The notes beneath the pieces were generated by a model, which did not search any database, was not told where the DNA came from, and saw nothing but the letters and a program-made list of their open reading frames with translations. Positions 48,861 through 59,055 of a stretch of 64,000 nucleotides of DNA are shown in pieces. The stretch's first letter is position 1; the number at the start of each line of letters is the position of its first letter. Position numbers and translations under genes: made by a program. Origin of the DNA: Comamonas terrae (lineage in GTDB: Bacteria > Pseudomonadota > Gammaproteobacteria > Burkholderiales > Burkholderiaceae_C); NCBI RefSeq assembly GCF_001544075.1, contig NZ_BCNT01000003.1, forward strand, positions 585,042-649,041. Reading direction: 5' to 3'.

Positions 48861-49559
48861 ATGTTCCACCAGCCTGATTCAGCCCGGAAAAAAAGCCGGG
48901 ATCGCGGCTTTACCCTGGTCGAGCTGCTGGTCGCGATTGCCGCGCTGGCGCTGCTGGCCCTCATGAGCTGGCGCGGCCTGGACGGCATGATCCGCACCCA
49001 GCAGGCCACCCGCGAGCAGGGCGAGCAGCAGGCCGTGCTGCAGACCGTGCTGGCCCAATGGAATGCCGACCTCAATGCCCTGATGCCGCTGGAGCACATG
49101 CAGGCACTGGATTGGGACGGCCTGGTGCTGCGCCTGACCCGCAAGAGCAGCGGCGCCGTGGACAACGGCGCCGTGGTCGTGGCCTGGAGCCAGCGCAATA
49201 TCGGCGGCCAGCCCCAGTGGGTGCGCTGGCAGTCGCCGCCCGTGCGTACGGCCAGCCAATGGCACGATGCCTGGATACAGGCCGGCCAATGGGGGCGCAA
49301 TCCCTCCACCAGCCAGCAATCGCGCGAGACCGTGCTGCTGCCGCTGGCGCAGTGGCGCATCTATTACTACCGGGGCAATGCCTGGACCAATCCCCAATCC
49401 AGCGACGCCAGCAACGGCACCAACGCACCCAGCAGCGGCACCCTGCCCAGCCTGCCCGACGGTGTGCGCGTGGAGCTCAGCCTGCCCGCAGGCCGATCCA
49501 TCAGCGGCAAGCTGACCGTGGACTGGGTCAACCCGCTGCGCATCAATTCGAGATCATGA
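48861..49559 (+). CDS. gspJ: Minor pseudopilin GspJ
   Basis: A 232-residue minor pseudopilin of the tip complex. Cleavage site RG|FTLVELLVAIAAL after a 16-residue basic leader, with Glu at mature position 5. The large beta domain with WRIYYYRGNAWTNP and a C-terminal VELSLPAGRSISGKLTVDW block fits GspJ. ATG 48861 gives a normal leader; an upstream ATG at 48726, overlapping the gspI stop, would give an abnormally long leader of about 60 residues made of repeat sequence. It overlaps gspK by ATGA. Confidence 0.88.
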   Translation: MFHQPDSARKKSRDRGFTLVELLVAIAALALLALMSWRGLDGMIRTQQATREQGEQQAVLQTVLAQWNADLNALMPLEHMQALDWDGLVLRLTRKSSGAVDNGAVVVAWSQRNIGGQPQWVRWQSPPVRTASQWHDAWIQAGQWGRNPSTSQQSRETVLLPLAQWRIYYYRGNAWTNPQSSDASNGTNAPSSGTLPSLPDGVRVELSLPAGRSISGKLTVDWVNPLRINSRS

Positions 49560-50578
49560 GTCCCCCAAAGCCGCTTCACGCCCTTGTCCCCAAGGGAACG
49601 ACGCCTTCGCTGCGCCAGCGCGGCGCGGCGCTGCTGGCCGCGATGCTCACTGTCACGCTGGTCGCCACGCTGGCCGCTGCGGCGCTGTGGCAGCAATGGC
49701 GCGACGTGGAGATCGAGAGCGCGGAGCGCAACCGCATGCAGGCCGGCTGGCTGCTGCTGGGAGCGCTGGACTGGTCGCGCGTGGTACTGCAGGAGGACGG
49801 GCGCGCCAACCGCACCAATCAGGTCGACCACCTGGGCGAACCCTGGGCCGTCCCCTTGCAGGAGGCCCGGCTCTCGACCTTTCTGGCCGCGCGCAACAAC
49901 GTCAGCCAGGCGGACGACAGCGGCGCCGACATGCTCGACGCCTTCCTGTCCGGGGAAATCGTCGACCTGCAGTCGCGCCTGAACCTGCGCAATCTGCTCG
50001 ACACCGCCGGCAAGTCCTATACGGAGGAAACCCTCAGGCCTTTTGTGCGCCTGTTCAGCCGCCTGGGCCTGCCCTCCAGCGCGGTGCTGCAGATCGCCAA
50101 CGGCCTGCAGCAGGCCCAGGGAAAGAGCCCCGATGCGCCACTCATGCCGCGCACCGTGGCGCAACTGGCCTGGCTGGGCATCAGCCCCCAGCTGATTGCC
50201 CGCATCGAGCCCTATGTCAGCCTGCTGCCGGAGCGCACGCCCGTCAACCTCAATACCGCCAGCGCCGAAGTGCTCTGGGCCAGCAGCGAGGATCTGGACT
50301 GGTCCGCCGCCAACCAGCTGGTGCAGCAGCGCAACACCGCGCCCTTCAAGTCGCTGGATGCCGCGGCCAGGGCGCTGGGCAGGACGGGACTTTTCAACAG
50401 CAACCAGCATGCCGTCTTCACCCGCTACTTCGAGGCGCGCGGGCGCCTGCGCCTGGGCGAGAATGTGCTGAGCCAGCGTTCTGTGCTGCTGCGCAACGAC
50501 ATGCGGGTCACGACGCTGTGGCAGGAGCATGCGGATTGGGGTATGCCCGCAGTCCAGGCGCCAATCCCGGTGCAATAA
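49556..50578 (+). CDS. gspK: Minor pseudopilin GspK
   Basis: A 340-residue pseudopilin that caps the pseudopilus. Cleavage is predicted at RG|AALLAAMLTV after a 23-residue leader; it lacks the Glu at mature position 5, as is normal for GspK. The large insert domain and the C-terminal helix-hairpin-like VNLNTASAEVLWASS segment match the family. The leader codons (about residues 8-18) coincide with a family B repeat copy, so repeat DNA has become part of the coding start. Coupled to gspJ by ATGA. Confidence 0.92.
   Translation: MSPPKPLHALVPKGTTPSLRQRGAALLAAMLTVTLVATLAAAALWQQWRDVEIESAERNRMQAGWLLLGALDWSRVVLQEDGRANRTNQVDHLGEPWAVPLQEARLSTFLAARNNVSQADDSGADMLDAFLSGEIVDLQSRLNLRNLLDTAGKSYTEETLRPFVRLFSRLGLPSSAVLQIANGLQQAQGKSPDAPLMPRTVAQLAWLGISPQLIARIEPYVSLLPERTPVNLNTASAEVLWASSEDLDWSAANQLVQQRNTAPFKSLDAAARALGRTGLFNSNQHAVFTRYFEARGRLRLGENVLSQRSVLLRNDMRVTTLWQEHADWGMPAVQAPIPVQ
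49575..49612. repeat. Family B repeat copy inside the gspK leader
   Basis: CACGCCCTTGTCCCCAAGGG then AACGACGCCTTCG, matching 46588-46640 in layout; here it is translated as the gspK prepilin leader. Confidence 0.6.
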
Positions 50579-50623
50579 CACCCAGCTGTCACATAGCCCC
50601 CATAGAATGCGCCATTTCCCCTC

Positions 50624-51853
50624 ATGAGTTCACTGTTTCTCCTGCTGCCCGCGCATGCTGCGGGCGCCGCCAGCGAATACGCCTACGCCCGGAGCAGCGA
50701 CGGCCAGCATGTGCAGCACAGCGGCCAGGCTGCGGCATCCATGCTGCCCGCTGCGGGGCGGGCAGATGCGGTCGTGGCCGTCGTGGCATGGCAGAGGCTT
50801 TCCTGGCACCCCATCACGCTGCCGCCGGGCCTGAACCCGAACAGCCGCCGCCAGCAGCCCCGCGTCAGGGCGGCGCTGGAAGGACTGCTGGAAGAGAAGC
50901 TGCTGGACGACCCCGCGTCGCTGCACCTGGCGCTGGCGCCCCAGGCGCAGGCTTCCGAGGTTTGCTGGGTGGCCGCCTGCGACAAGCAATGGCTGCGCAG
51001 CCATCTGCAGCACCTGCAGGCCTCGGGCCATGCCGTGACCCGGCTGGTGCCCGAGCTGGCGCCCACGGCCGAGGCCCGGCTCTGGGCGCTGGGCGATACC
51101 GCCCAGCCCTGGCTGCTGGCCAGCGGCATCGACGGGCGCGCCAGCCTGGCCGCCATGCCGCTGAAAGCCGATGCCTCGGCCATTGCCGCTTTGCTGGCAG
51201 CCCTTCCCGCCAATGCCCCCGTGCTGGCCGAACCGCAACTGACGCGACTGACCGAGGCCTGGAACCGGCCCGTGGAAATCCAGCCGTTCGCGCAACGCCT
51301 GCTGGCCGCAGCGCGCAGCCCCTGGGACCTGGCCCAGTTCGACTTTCACCTCGGCAGCCACACCCGCTGGCGCCGTCGGCTGCAGGAGGCCTGGCAAAGC
51401 TTCAGCCGCGCGCCGCAATGGCGGGCCGCCCGCTGGGGCGCGGCCCTGGCTGTCGCGGCCCAGCTTGTCGGCCTCAATGCCTGGGCCTGGAAGGAAAACC
51501 ATGCGATCGCCCAGCGCCAGCAGCAGGCCGTACAAACGCTCAGAGACACTTTTCCCCATATTCCCGTGATCGTGGATGCCCCGGTGCAGATGCGGCGCGA
51601 ACTGGACCTGCTGCGCAGTGCCTCGGGCGCGCTCTCGGCCGGCGACCTGGAGCCCCTGCTTGCGGCCAGCGCCCAGATCCCCGGCATCCAGGCCGCCACC
51701 GGCCTGCAATACCAGGAGCGCCAGCTGCGCATCCAGGGACTGGCGCTGGATGGCCAGGCTCTCACCGATGTACAGCAAAGCCTGGCCGGCAGCGGCCTGC
51801 GGCTGGAGCGCGCCGGTAGCGACTGGGTGCTGCAGGCGGAGGCCTCCCCATGA
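50624..51853 (+). CDS. gspL: Type II secretion protein GspL
   Basis: A 409-residue bitopic inner-membrane protein linking the ATPase GspE to the periplasmic parts. An actin-like cytoplasmic domain (about 1-255) is followed by one membrane helix (GAALAVAAQLVGLNAWAW, about 272-290) and a small periplasmic ferredoxin-like domain. This is the usual GspL layout. It overlaps gspM by four bases (ATGA). The start directly follows a short spacer after gspK. Confidence 0.9.
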   Translation: MSSLFLLLPAHAAGAASEYAYARSSDGQHVQHSGQAAASMLPAAGRADAVVAVVAWQRLSWHPITLPPGLNPNSRRQQPRVRAALEGLLEEKLLDDPASLHLALAPQAQASEVCWVAACDKQWLRSHLQHLQASGHAVTRLVPELAPTAEARLWALGDTAQPWLLASGIDGRASLAAMPLKADASAIAALLAALPANAPVLAEPQLTRLTEAWNRPVEIQPFAQRLLAAARSPWDLAQFDFHLGSHTRWRRRLQEAWQSFSRAPQWRAARWGAALAVAAQLVGLNAWAWKENHAIAQRQQQAVQTLRDTFPHIPVIVDAPVQMRRELDLLRSASGALSAGDLEPLLAASAQIPGIQAATGLQYQERQLRIQGLALDGQALTDVQQSLAGSGLRLERAGSDWVLQAEASP

Positions 51854-52425
51854 AAAATTCCGCGTCTTCCATTTCTGCGGCCGCCTCGGCGGCCAGGGCG
51901 CTGCAGCCGCTGCGCGTGCGCTGGCAGCAGCTGGCCGCCCGCGAACAGACTCTGGTGCTGGTCGCCGGCGCCTTGCTCGCACTGGCCCTGCTGTGGTGGC
52001 TGGCCGTCGCGCCGGCCCTGGGCAGCCTGCGCACGGCGCCGGCCCGCCATGCCCAGGCAGACCAGCAGTTGCAGCAGATACTCAAGATGCAGGCCCAGGT
52101 CCAGCAACTGCGCCAGAATGCCGCGTCGCCCGCACAGCCGCAGCCGATGGGCGACCTGCAGTCGCAGCTGCAGAAATCGCTGCAGGCCGAGCTCGGCGGC
52201 AGCGCCCAGATGCAATGGCTGGGCAACCGCGCCCAGGTTACGCTGACGGCCGCGCCCGCGCCCGCGCTGGCCCGCTGGCTGGCGCAGGTGCGTGACAACA
52301 CGCATGCCGCCGCCTCGGAAATGAAGCTCAGCCGTGCCGCCGCCGCGGACAAGCCCGCCGCCGATGCCGCCACCCGCTGGAACGGCAGCCTGGTGCTGGA
52401 CCTGCCGGAGCCGGCCGCGCCGTAA
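51850..52425 (+). CDS. gspM: Type II secretion protein GspM
   Basis: A 191-residue inner-membrane protein that pairs with GspL. The N-terminal cytoplasmic tail includes RVRWQQLAAREQTLV, the membrane helix is about residues 35-53 (LVLVAGALLALALLWWLAV), and a coiled-coil plus small periplasmic domain follow. Family identity is supported mainly by this layout and by its place between gspL and gspN. Confidence 0.88.
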   Translation: MKNSASSISAAASAARALQPLRVRWQQLAAREQTLVLVAGALLALALLWWLAVAPALGSLRTAPARHAQADQQLQQILKMQAQVQQLRQNAASPAQPQPMGDLQSQLQKSLQAELGGSAQMQWLGNRAQVTLTAAPAPALARWLAQVRDNTHAAASEMKLSRAAAADKPAADAATRWNGSLVLDLPEPAAP

Positions 52426-52437
52426 GAGACCCGCACC

Positions 52438-53262
52438 ATGCGCGCAACGCCCTTGCCCCTTCCGCGCTCCCGCCGTCCCCGGCTGGATGAGCGGGCGCGC
52501 TCGCCGCGCGGCTGGGCCGTCGCCGGCGCGCTGCTGGGCCTGCTGGCCAGCGCCACGCTGTGGGCACCGGCCTCGTGGGTCGCACAGGCGGTGCAATCGG
52601 CCACGCAGGGCCAGGTGCAGCTGCAGGAGCCGCGCGGCACGGTATGGAACGGCTCGGCCCGGCTGGTGCTGACCGGCGGCGCCGACAGCCATGACCAGGC
52701 CGTGCTGCCGACCCGGCTGCAATGGCAGCTGCACCCGCAATGGACGGGTGCCCGGATCAGCATGCAAAGCGACTGCTGCACGGCCGCACCCATGACGGCG
52801 CAGCTGCGCGCGAGTCCGGGCGGCGTGTCCGTCCTGGTCGACGACGGCCAGCTGCGCCTGCCGGCCGAGCTGCTGGCGGGCCTGGGCACGCCGTGGAACA
52901 CCGTGGCCCTGCAGGGCCAGCTGCGCCTGTACACCATGGGCCTGCAATTGCACTACCGCGCCGGACGCCTGCACAGCCAGGGACGCACGCGCCTGGAGGC
53001 CCTGGCCGTTTCCTCGCGCCTGTCGCTGCTGCGCCCGCTGGGCAGCTACCGGCTGGACCTGGACGGCGGCGACAACACCCGCCTCACGCTCTCCACGCTC
53101 GGCGGCGATCTGCAGCTCAGCGGCGAGGGCCAGTGGGTGGGATCGCGCCTGCACTTCAGGGGCGAGGCCTCGGCCAGCCCCGAGCGCGAAGCCGCCCTGT
53201 CCAATCTGCTCAATATTCTGGGACGCCGCCAGGGCGCGCGTTCCATCATCACCTTTGGTTGA
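52438..53262 (+). CDS. gspN: Type II secretion protein GspN
   Basis: A 274-residue accessory protein of the type II system. One N-terminal membrane helix (about 27-46) is followed by a periplasmic beta-rich domain; the G-T-V-W-N-G-S-A-R-L-V-L motif after the helix is typical of GspN. Not all type II systems carry this gene and its role is not well defined. It lies between gspM and gspD, 12 bp and 3 bp from each. Confidence 0.88.
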   Translation: MRATPLPLPRSRRPRLDERARSPRGWAVAGALLGLLASATLWAPASWVAQAVQSATQGQVQLQEPRGTVWNGSARLVLTGGADSHDQAVLPTRLQWQLHPQWTGARISMQSDCCTAAPMTAQLRASPGGVSVLVDDGQLRLPAELLAGLGTPWNTVALQGQLRLYTMGLQLHYRAGRLHSQGRTRLEALAVSSRLSLLRPLGSYRLDLDGGDNTRLTLSTLGGDLQLSGEGQWVGSRLHFRGEASASPEREAALSNLLNILGRRQGARSIITFG

Positions 53263-53265
53263 CCC

Positions 53266-55671
53266 ATGAATCCGCACTCGACTTCCGCCTGGCGCCACGC
53301 TCTACATTCCATAGCTGCTGCCGCGCTTGTAGCCTGCGTTACAGCACCTGTTCATGCGCAAACCCAGGCAGCGCCTGCGAACGCCACTCCCAGCCTGCGG
53401 CCCGGCGAGCCCGTCACGCTGAACTTCACCAATGCCGACATCGAGGCCGTGGCGCGCGCCATTGCCGCCATCACCAACCGCAACGTGGTGGTCGACCCGC
53501 GCGTCAAGGGCCAGATCACGCTGCTGACCGACAAGGCGGTGCAGCCCGCCACGGCCTACCAGCAGTTCCTGGCCGCGCTGCGCATGCAGGGCTTTACCGT
53601 GGTCGAGACCGCCGGCCTGTACAAGGTCATTCCCGAGGCCGATGCCAAGCTGCAGGCCAACGAGGTAGCCATCAGCCAGGGCGGCCGCGGCAGCCACGCG
53701 GGCGGCGGGCAGATCGTCACCCAGATCTTCAAGCTCAACTACGAGAACGCCAACAACCTGGTGCCCGTGCTGCGGCCGCTGATCAGCCCCAACAACACCA
53801 TCAACGTCAACCCCGGCAACAACTCCCTGGTCATCACCGACTATGCGGACAACATCCAGCGCATCTCGCGCATCGTGGCCAGCATGGACGTCTCCAATGC
53901 CACCGATGTGGAGGTGATTCCGCTGCGCCACGCCGTGGCCGCCGACATGGTGGCCCTGGTCAACCGCCTGCTCGAAGGCGGCGCCGCCACGGCCGGCGCA
54001 GTGCCGGCCGCCGCAGGCACCGCGACGGGGCAGACGGACAACAGCTTTCGCACCTCCATCCTGGCCGAGCCGCGCAGCAATTCGATCCTGATCCGCGCGG
54101 CCAATCCCGCGCGGCTGGCGCAGATCCGCTCGCTGGTCGCGCGCCTGGACCAGCCTGCCATGGCGGACGGCAGCAACGACGCGGCCGGCAACATCCATGT
54201 GGTGTACCTGAAGAATGCCGATGCCGTGGCCCTGGCCGCCACGCTGCGCGCGGCCATCAGCGCCCAGACCACGGCCGCCAGCGCGCTCAGCGGCCAGCCC
54301 GGGGCCGCCGCAGCGGCCGCGGCCGGCACGGCCACCAACGGCGCATCCCAGCAGCCCGTCATTTCGCGCGGCACCGACGGCAGCGCCACGGTGGGCCTGG
54401 GCGGCGGCACCAACGGCCCGAGCTCGCGCTTCGGCACGGCGCAGCAGCCGTCGACGGGCGGCATGATCCAGGCCGATCCGACCAGCAACTCCCTCATCAT
54501 CACCGCACCGGCGCCCCTGTACCGCCAGCTGCGCGCCGTCATCGACAAGCTCGACGGCCGCCGTGCCCAGGTGCTGATCGAGGCCCTGATCGTGGAAGTC
54601 TCCGCCGACAAGGCGGCCCAGTTCGGCGTGCAGTGGAGCTCCATCATCCGCAACAACGGCCGCATCGTGGGCGTGCTGGGCAACGGCACCTCGGTCAGCG
54701 GCATTCCCAACATCTTCGGCGTCTCGGGCGCGGTCAGCGGGCTGATCAACAACGGCAGCACCTCCGACTCCGGCGCCGCCGCGCTGGCCGGCATGAAGGG
54801 CATGAACCTGGGCTTCACCCAGACCGTCAACGGCAACACCAGCCTGGGTGCACTGGTCAATCTGATGCAGGGCGATGCGGACACCAACATCCTGTCCACG
54901 CCCAACCTGATGACGCTGGACAACGAGGAGGCCAGCATCATGGTGGGCGAGAACGTCCCCTTCCCCACGGGCTCCTACACCAACACCGGCACCAGCGGCA
55001 CGGTCAACCCCTTCACCACCTACGAGCGCAAGGACGTGGGCACGCTGCTGCGCATCCGCCCGCAGATCAACGAGAACGGCACCATCAAGATGGCCGTCTA
55101 CCAGGAGAACTCCGCCGTCAAGCCGGGCACTGCCGTCAGCGCCAGCGGCGCGACGACGACCAAGCGCTCCATCGAATCCAATGTGCTGGTCGAGGACGGC
55201 GGCATCGTGGTGCTGGGCGGCCTGATCGCCGACGAATACCAGCAGAGCCAGGAGCGCGTGCCGCTGCTGGGCGACATCCCGCTGGTCGGCAACCTGTTCC
55301 GCAACACGGCCCGCTCACGCAAGAAGACCAACCTCATGGTATTCCTGCGCCCCATGGTGCTGCGCGACGCCAATGCCTCCAGCCAGCTTTCGCAGGACCG
55401 CTACGAGGCCATCCGCGGCGCGCAGCAGACGGTGCAGCCCGATGCCAACCTGCTGATGCGCAACGTCAGCGGGGCTGCCGTGCTGCCCGCCGCCGGCGCC
55501 GCAGCGCCGGTCGCCCAACCCAATCTGGCCATCGTCCCCGGCGCCAAGCCGGAGCTGGTGGACTTCACGCGCCCCGGCCGCCCCACCGTGGACGGCAAGC
55601 CGGTGCCGGCGGTACCCGCGGTTCCCGCCACGCCCGGCGCGGCGGATGCCGCGGCACCGGGCGCCCTCTAA
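53266..55671 (+). CDS. gspD: Secretin GspD
   Basis: An 801-residue outer-membrane secretin, the exit channel of type II secretion. A signal peptide ends near VHA|QTQA; then come the N0 domain (about 45-115, [19 protein letters not shown]), N1-N3 repeats, and the secretin core (about 430-705) with [19 protein letters not shown] and [15 protein letters not shown]. The N3 region carries Ala/Gly/Thr-rich inserts. The C-terminal extension after 705 is Pro/Ala-rich; no separate pilotin gene was seen. The signal-peptide region contains CATAGCTGCTGCCGCGCTTG (from 53309), resembling a family A repeat. Confidence 0.96.
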   Translation: MNPHSTSAWRHALHSIAAAALVACVTAPVHAQTQAAPANATPSLRPGEPVTLNFTNADIEAVARAIAAITNRNVVVDPRVKGQITLLTDKAVQPATAYQQFLAALRMQGFTVVETAGLYKVIPEADAKLQANEVAISQGGRGSHAGGGQIVTQIFKLNYENANNLVPVLRPLISPNNTINVNPGNNSLVITDYADNIQRISRIVASMDVSNATDVEVIPLRHAVAADMVALVNRLLEGGAATAGAVPAAAGTATGQTDNSFRTSILAEPRSNSILIRAANPARLAQIRSLVARLDQPAMADGSNDAAGNIHVVYLKNADAVALAATLRAAISAQTTAASALSGQPGAAAAAAAGTATNGASQQPVISRGTDGSATVGLGGGTNGPSSRFGTAQQPSTGGMIQADPTSNSLIITAPAPLYRQLRAVIDKLDGRRAQVLIEALIVEVSADKAAQFGVQWSSIIRNNGRIVGVLGNGTSVSGIPNIFGVSGAVSGLINNGSTSDSGAAALAGMKGMNLGFTQTVNGNTSLGALVNLMQGDADTNILSTPNLMTLDNEEASIMVGENVPFPTGSYTNTGTSGTVNPFTTYERKDVGTLLRIRPQINENGTIKMAVYQENSAVKPGTAVSASGATTTKRSIESNVLVEDGGIVVLGGLIADEYQQSQERVPLLGDIPLVGNLFRNTARSRKKTNLMVFLRPMVLRDANASSQLSQDRYEAIRGAQQTVQPDANLLMRNVSGAAVLPAAGAAAPVAQPNLAIVPGAKPELVDFTRPGRPTVDGKPVPAVPAVPATPGAADAAAPGAL

Positions 55672-55684
55672 GCCAAGGCCACGC

Positions 55685-57058
55685 ATGCGCTACCCTCTGC
55701 CCTATGCCTTTGCCCGCAGCAGCCAGCTGCTTGTGGAAGATGACGGCCAGGAGCTGCTGCTGTGGCACGGCCCGCAGCCCGACTGGTCGGCGCTATCCGA
55801 AGTGCAGCGCAAATATGCGGATACCAGCGGCGTGCAGCGCTGGCAGATGCTGGATGCCGCGGCGCTCGCGCACCGCATCAGCGCCGCCTATTCGCAAAGC
55901 GAATCCAGCGCGGCCCTGGTGGTCAGCGAGGTCGAGTCGGATGCCGATCTCTCGCGCATGATGCAGGAGCTGCCCGCCGTCGAGGACCTGCTGGAGACCG
56001 CCGACGACGCGCCCATCATCCGCATGCTCAACGCCCTGCTCACCCAGGCTGCGCGCGACGGTGCCAGCGACATCCACATCGAGCCCTACGAGCGCCATTC
56101 CAGCGTGCGCTTCCGCGTGGACGGCGACCTGCGCGAGGTCGTGCAGCCCAACCGCGCGCTGCATGCGGCCCTGATCTCGCGCCTGAAGATCATGGCCGAC
56201 CTGGACATTGCCGAAAAACGCCTGCCCCAGGACGGCCGCATCAGCCTGCGCCTGGGCACGCGCGCCATCGACGTGCGCGTCTCCACCCTGCCCAGCGCCC
56301 ATGGCGAGCGCGCCGTGCTGCGCCTGCTGGACAAGAGCGAAAGCAAGCTCAGCCTCGAAGCCGTGGGCATGGGCGGCGAGACGCTCAGGCGCTTCACGCA
56401 CCTGACGTCCCAACCCCACGGCATCGTGCTCGTCACCGGCCCCACGGGTTCGGGCAAGACCACCACGCTGTATGCGGCGCTGCAGCGCATGGACGCCAGC
56501 CACAACAACATCATGACGGTGGAGGACCCGATCGAGTACGAGCTGGCCGGCGTGGGCCAGACCCAGGTCAACGCCCGCATCGATCTGACCTTCGCCAAGG
56601 CCCTGCGCGCCATCCTGCGGCAGGACCCGGATGTGATCATGATCGGCGAAATCCGCGATTTCGAGACCGCGCAGATCGCCATCCAGGCTTCGCTCACCGG
56701 TCACCTGGTGCTGGCCACGCTGCACACCAACGACGCGGCCAGCGCCGTCACGCGCCTGATCGACATGGGCGTGGAGCCCTTTCTGCTGTCATCCTCGCTG
56801 CTGGGCGTGCTGGCGCAGCGCCTGGTCCGCAAGATCGACCACAGCGAGCCCAGCGGCTACAAGGGCCGCACCGGCATCTTCGAGCTGCTGGTGGTGGACG
56901 ACGCCATCCGCGCGCAGATCCACCGCCAGGCCAGCGAGGCCGAGATCCGCGACACCGCGCTGGCCGCCGGCATGCACCTGATGCGCGAGGATGGCGAACG
57001 CCTGGTGCGCGAAGGCATCACCACGCCCGAGGAAGTGCTGCGCGTGACGCGCGACTGA
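55685..57058 (+). CDS. gspE: Type II secretion ATPase GspE, lacking the tetracysteine segment
   Basis: A 457-residue hexameric ATPase driving pseudopilus assembly. Walker A is [10 protein letters not shown] (Lys258); the Asp box, Walker B ([12 protein letters not shown]) and His box ([13 protein letters not shown]) are intact. The N-terminal N1 domain binding GspL is shortened. Most GspE proteins carry a zinc-binding CxxC...CxxC loop of roughly 40 residues after the AQRLVR motif; here the sequence runs [21 protein letters not shown] (around residues 377-397) without any cysteine, so the loop is missing. ATG 55685 with its RYPLPYAFA start was preferred over an earlier start inside the gspD end. 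Usual GspE length is about 490-570. Confidence 0.94.
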   Translation: MRYPLPYAFARSSQLLVEDDGQELLLWHGPQPDWSALSEVQRKYADTSGVQRWQMLDAAALAHRISAAYSQSESSAALVVSEVESDADLSRMMQELPAVEDLLETADDAPIIRMLNALLTQAARDGASDIHIEPYERHSSVRFRVDGDLREVVQPNRALHAALISRLKIMADLDIAEKRLPQDGRISLRLGTRAIDVRVSTLPSAHGERAVLRLLDKSESKLSLEAVGMGGETLRRFTHLTSQPHGIVLVTGPTGSGKTTTLYAALQRMDASHNNIMTVEDPIEYELAGVGQTQVNARIDLTFAKALRAILRQDPDVIMIGEIRDFETAQIAIQASLTGHLVLATLHTNDAASAVTRLIDMGVEPFLLSSSLLGVLAQRLVRKIDHSEPSGYKGRTGIFELLVVDDAIRAQIHRQASEAEIRDTALAAGMHLMREDGERLVREGITTPEEVLRVTRD

Positions 57059-57192
57059 CCCCGGGCAGCCGAGCAGGACGCAACGGAACCGGGCGTCCCT
57101 GAACCGGGCGTCCCTACCCGCGCCCGGAAATTGAGGCTTTGCCAGAATGGGCTGCATGCCGGAGCAAACCCCGGCTTTCATGGTCAAAACCG

Positions 57193-57227
57193 GCTGAAAC
57201 GCTTTGCCATCAAGCGCTGGCAGCTAT
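57193..57227. repeat. Palindromic repeat, family A, upstream of the LLM gene
   Basis: AAACGCTTTGCCATCAAGCG followed by CTGGCAGCTAT; ends 20 bases before the start codon of the next gene. Confidence 0.75.
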
Positions 57228-57247
57228 TCATCTGATATGGGGTCCCG

Positions 57248-58249
57248 ATGAAACCGCTCAACAAGGTTCAACTGTCCATGCTCGATCTGGTCGCTGTGCG
57301 CGAAGGCGGCACCGTGGCCGATGCGCTGCAGATCGCCGTGCGCACGGCCCAGTGCGCCGAACGCCTGGACTTCGCCCGCTACTGGCTGGCCGAGCACCAC
57401 AACATGCCGGGCATCGCCAGCTCGGCCACGGCCGTGCTGATCGGCCATATCGCGGGCAGCACCTCGAAGATCCGCGTCGGCTCGGGCGGCATCATGCTGC
57501 CCAACCATGCGCCGCTGGTCGTGGCCGAGGCCTTCGGCACGCTGGCCGAGCTGTATCCGGGCCGCATCGACCTGGGCCTGGGCCGCGCGCCCGGCACCGA
57601 CGGCCCCACCATGCGCGCGCTGCGGCGCGACCGCGTGGAAACCGAGGAAGACTTCCCGCGCGACGTGCAGGAGCTGCAGCGCCTGCTGGGCCCGGCCCAG
57701 CCCGGCCAGCGCATCGTGGCCATGCCGGGCGCGGGCACCCATGTGCCCATCTGGCTGCTGGGCTCCAGCCTGTTCTCGGCCCAGCTGGCCGCGCACCTGG
57801 GTCTGCCCTATGCGTTTGCCTCGCACTTCGCGCCGCGCATGCTGCACCAGGCGCTGGCCATCTACCGCCAGATGTTCAAGCCTTCTGCCACGCTGTCCAA
57901 GCCCTATGCCATCGTCGGCGTGCCCGTGATCGCGGCGCCCACCGACGCCGAAGCCCGGTTCCTGGCCAGCAGCACCTACCAGCGCGTGCTCGGCATCCTG
58001 ACCGGCAACCGCACGCGGCTGCTGCCGCCCGTCGAAGGCTTCATGGAGCAGCTCTCCGAGCGCGAGCGGGCGGCCATCGCGGACTTCCTCTCGATCGGCG
58101 TGATCGGCGGCCCGGACACGGTGCGCCAGGGCCTGCAGGCACTGGCCGATGCCACCGAGGCCGACGAGTTCATGATGGTCAGCGATGTGTTCGATGCCGA
58201 CCTGCGCCTGCGTTCACTCGAAATCACGGCCCAGGCCATGCGCGCCTGA
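57248..58249 (+). CDS. LLM-class flavin-dependent oxidoreductase
   Basis: A 333-residue luciferase-like monooxygenase-fold protein, expected to use FMN/FMNH2. The TIM-barrel sequence shows the family features [40 protein letters not shown] and [11 protein letters not shown]. It belongs to the YhbW-like group, whose substrates are unknown. It starts after a family A repeat and is followed 12 bp later by a YafY-type regulator, so the two may be co-transcribed. It separates gspE from gspF. Confidence 0.88.
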   Translation: MKPLNKVQLSMLDLVAVREGGTVADALQIAVRTAQCAERLDFARYWLAEHHNMPGIASSATAVLIGHIAGSTSKIRVGSGGIMLPNHAPLVVAEAFGTLAELYPGRIDLGLGRAPGTDGPTMRALRRDRVETEEDFPRDVQELQRLLGPAQPGQRIVAMPGAGTHVPIWLLGSSLFSAQLAAHLGLPYAFASHFAPRMLHQALAIYRQMFKPSATLSKPYAIVGVPVIAAPTDAEARFLASSTYQRVLGILTGNRTRLLPPVEGFMEQLSERERAAIADFLSIGVIGGPDTVRQGLQALADATEADEFMMVSDVFDADLRLRSLEITAQAMRA

Positions 58250-58261
58250 CGCGAGCCCTGC

Positions 58262-58957
58262 ATGAGCCGTTCCGCCCGCCTGCTGCAGCTGCTGGACGCG
58301 CTGCGGCGCGCGCGCCGGCCGCAGTCCGGCCCGGTGCTGGCGCAGCAGCTGGGCATCAGCCTGCGCACGCTGTACCGCGACATCGCCACCCTGCGCGAGC
58401 AGGGCGCGGACATCCTGGGCGACCCCGGCCTGGGCTTCGAGATGCGGCCCGGCTTTCTGCTGCCGCCGCTGATGTTCACGGCCGACGAGCTCGAGGCGCT
58501 GATGCTCGGCGCCCGCTGGATGGGCAAGCAGGCCGACGGACAGCTGGCCGCGGCGGCGGCTTCGGCGCTGGAGCGCATACGCAGCAGCCTGCCCGTGGAA
58601 CTGCGCACGGAGATCGATACCAGCGGCCTGCTGGTGCCCGACATGCAGGCCGCGGAACGCACGGCCGAGCCCTGGCAGGGGCCGCTGCGCCTGGCCATAC
58701 GCAGCCAGCACAAGGTGCTGCTGCGCTACCGCGACCAGAAGGAGCAGGCCAGCGAGCGCTGCGTCTGGCCGTTTGCCATGGGCTTTTTCGAGCATGTGCG
58801 GGTGCTGGTCGCCTGGTGCGAGCTACGCCAGGATTTCCGCCATTTCCGGGCCGACCGCGTGCTGCAGGTGCAGGAACTGGCCGAACGCTATCCCGAGACG
58901 CGGGCCCGGCTGATCCAGCGCTGGTCCCGGCAGATGGGCTACCGCATCGGGCGCTGA
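58262..58957 (+). CDS. YafY/WYL-type transcriptional regulator
   Basis: A 231-residue regulator with an N-terminal winged helix ([22 protein letters not shown]) and a C-terminal WYL-like ligand domain ([48 protein letters not shown]). The canonical W-Y-L triplet is not evident. Such regulators often control an adjacent oxidoreductase or transferase; the flanking LLM and GST genes are candidates. The signal it senses is unknown. Confidence 0.85.
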   Translation: MSRSARLLQLLDALRRARRPQSGPVLAQQLGISLRTLYRDIATLREQGADILGDPGLGFEMRPGFLLPPLMFTADELEALMLGARWMGKQADGQLAAAAASALERIRSSLPVELRTEIDTSGLLVPDMQAAERTAEPWQGPLRLAIRSQHKVLLRYRDQKEQASERCVWPFAMGFFEHVRVLVAWCELRQDFRHFRADRVLQVQELAERYPETRARLIQRWSRQMGYRIGR

Positions 58958-59055
58958 AACGCTGCATCGCTGCTGACAGAAACTGTCAGCCCCCGTGCGT
59001 ACATTGCGTGCATGGCGGCGCCGCCATCCCGTTGAAACCTTCAAGGATGTATGCC

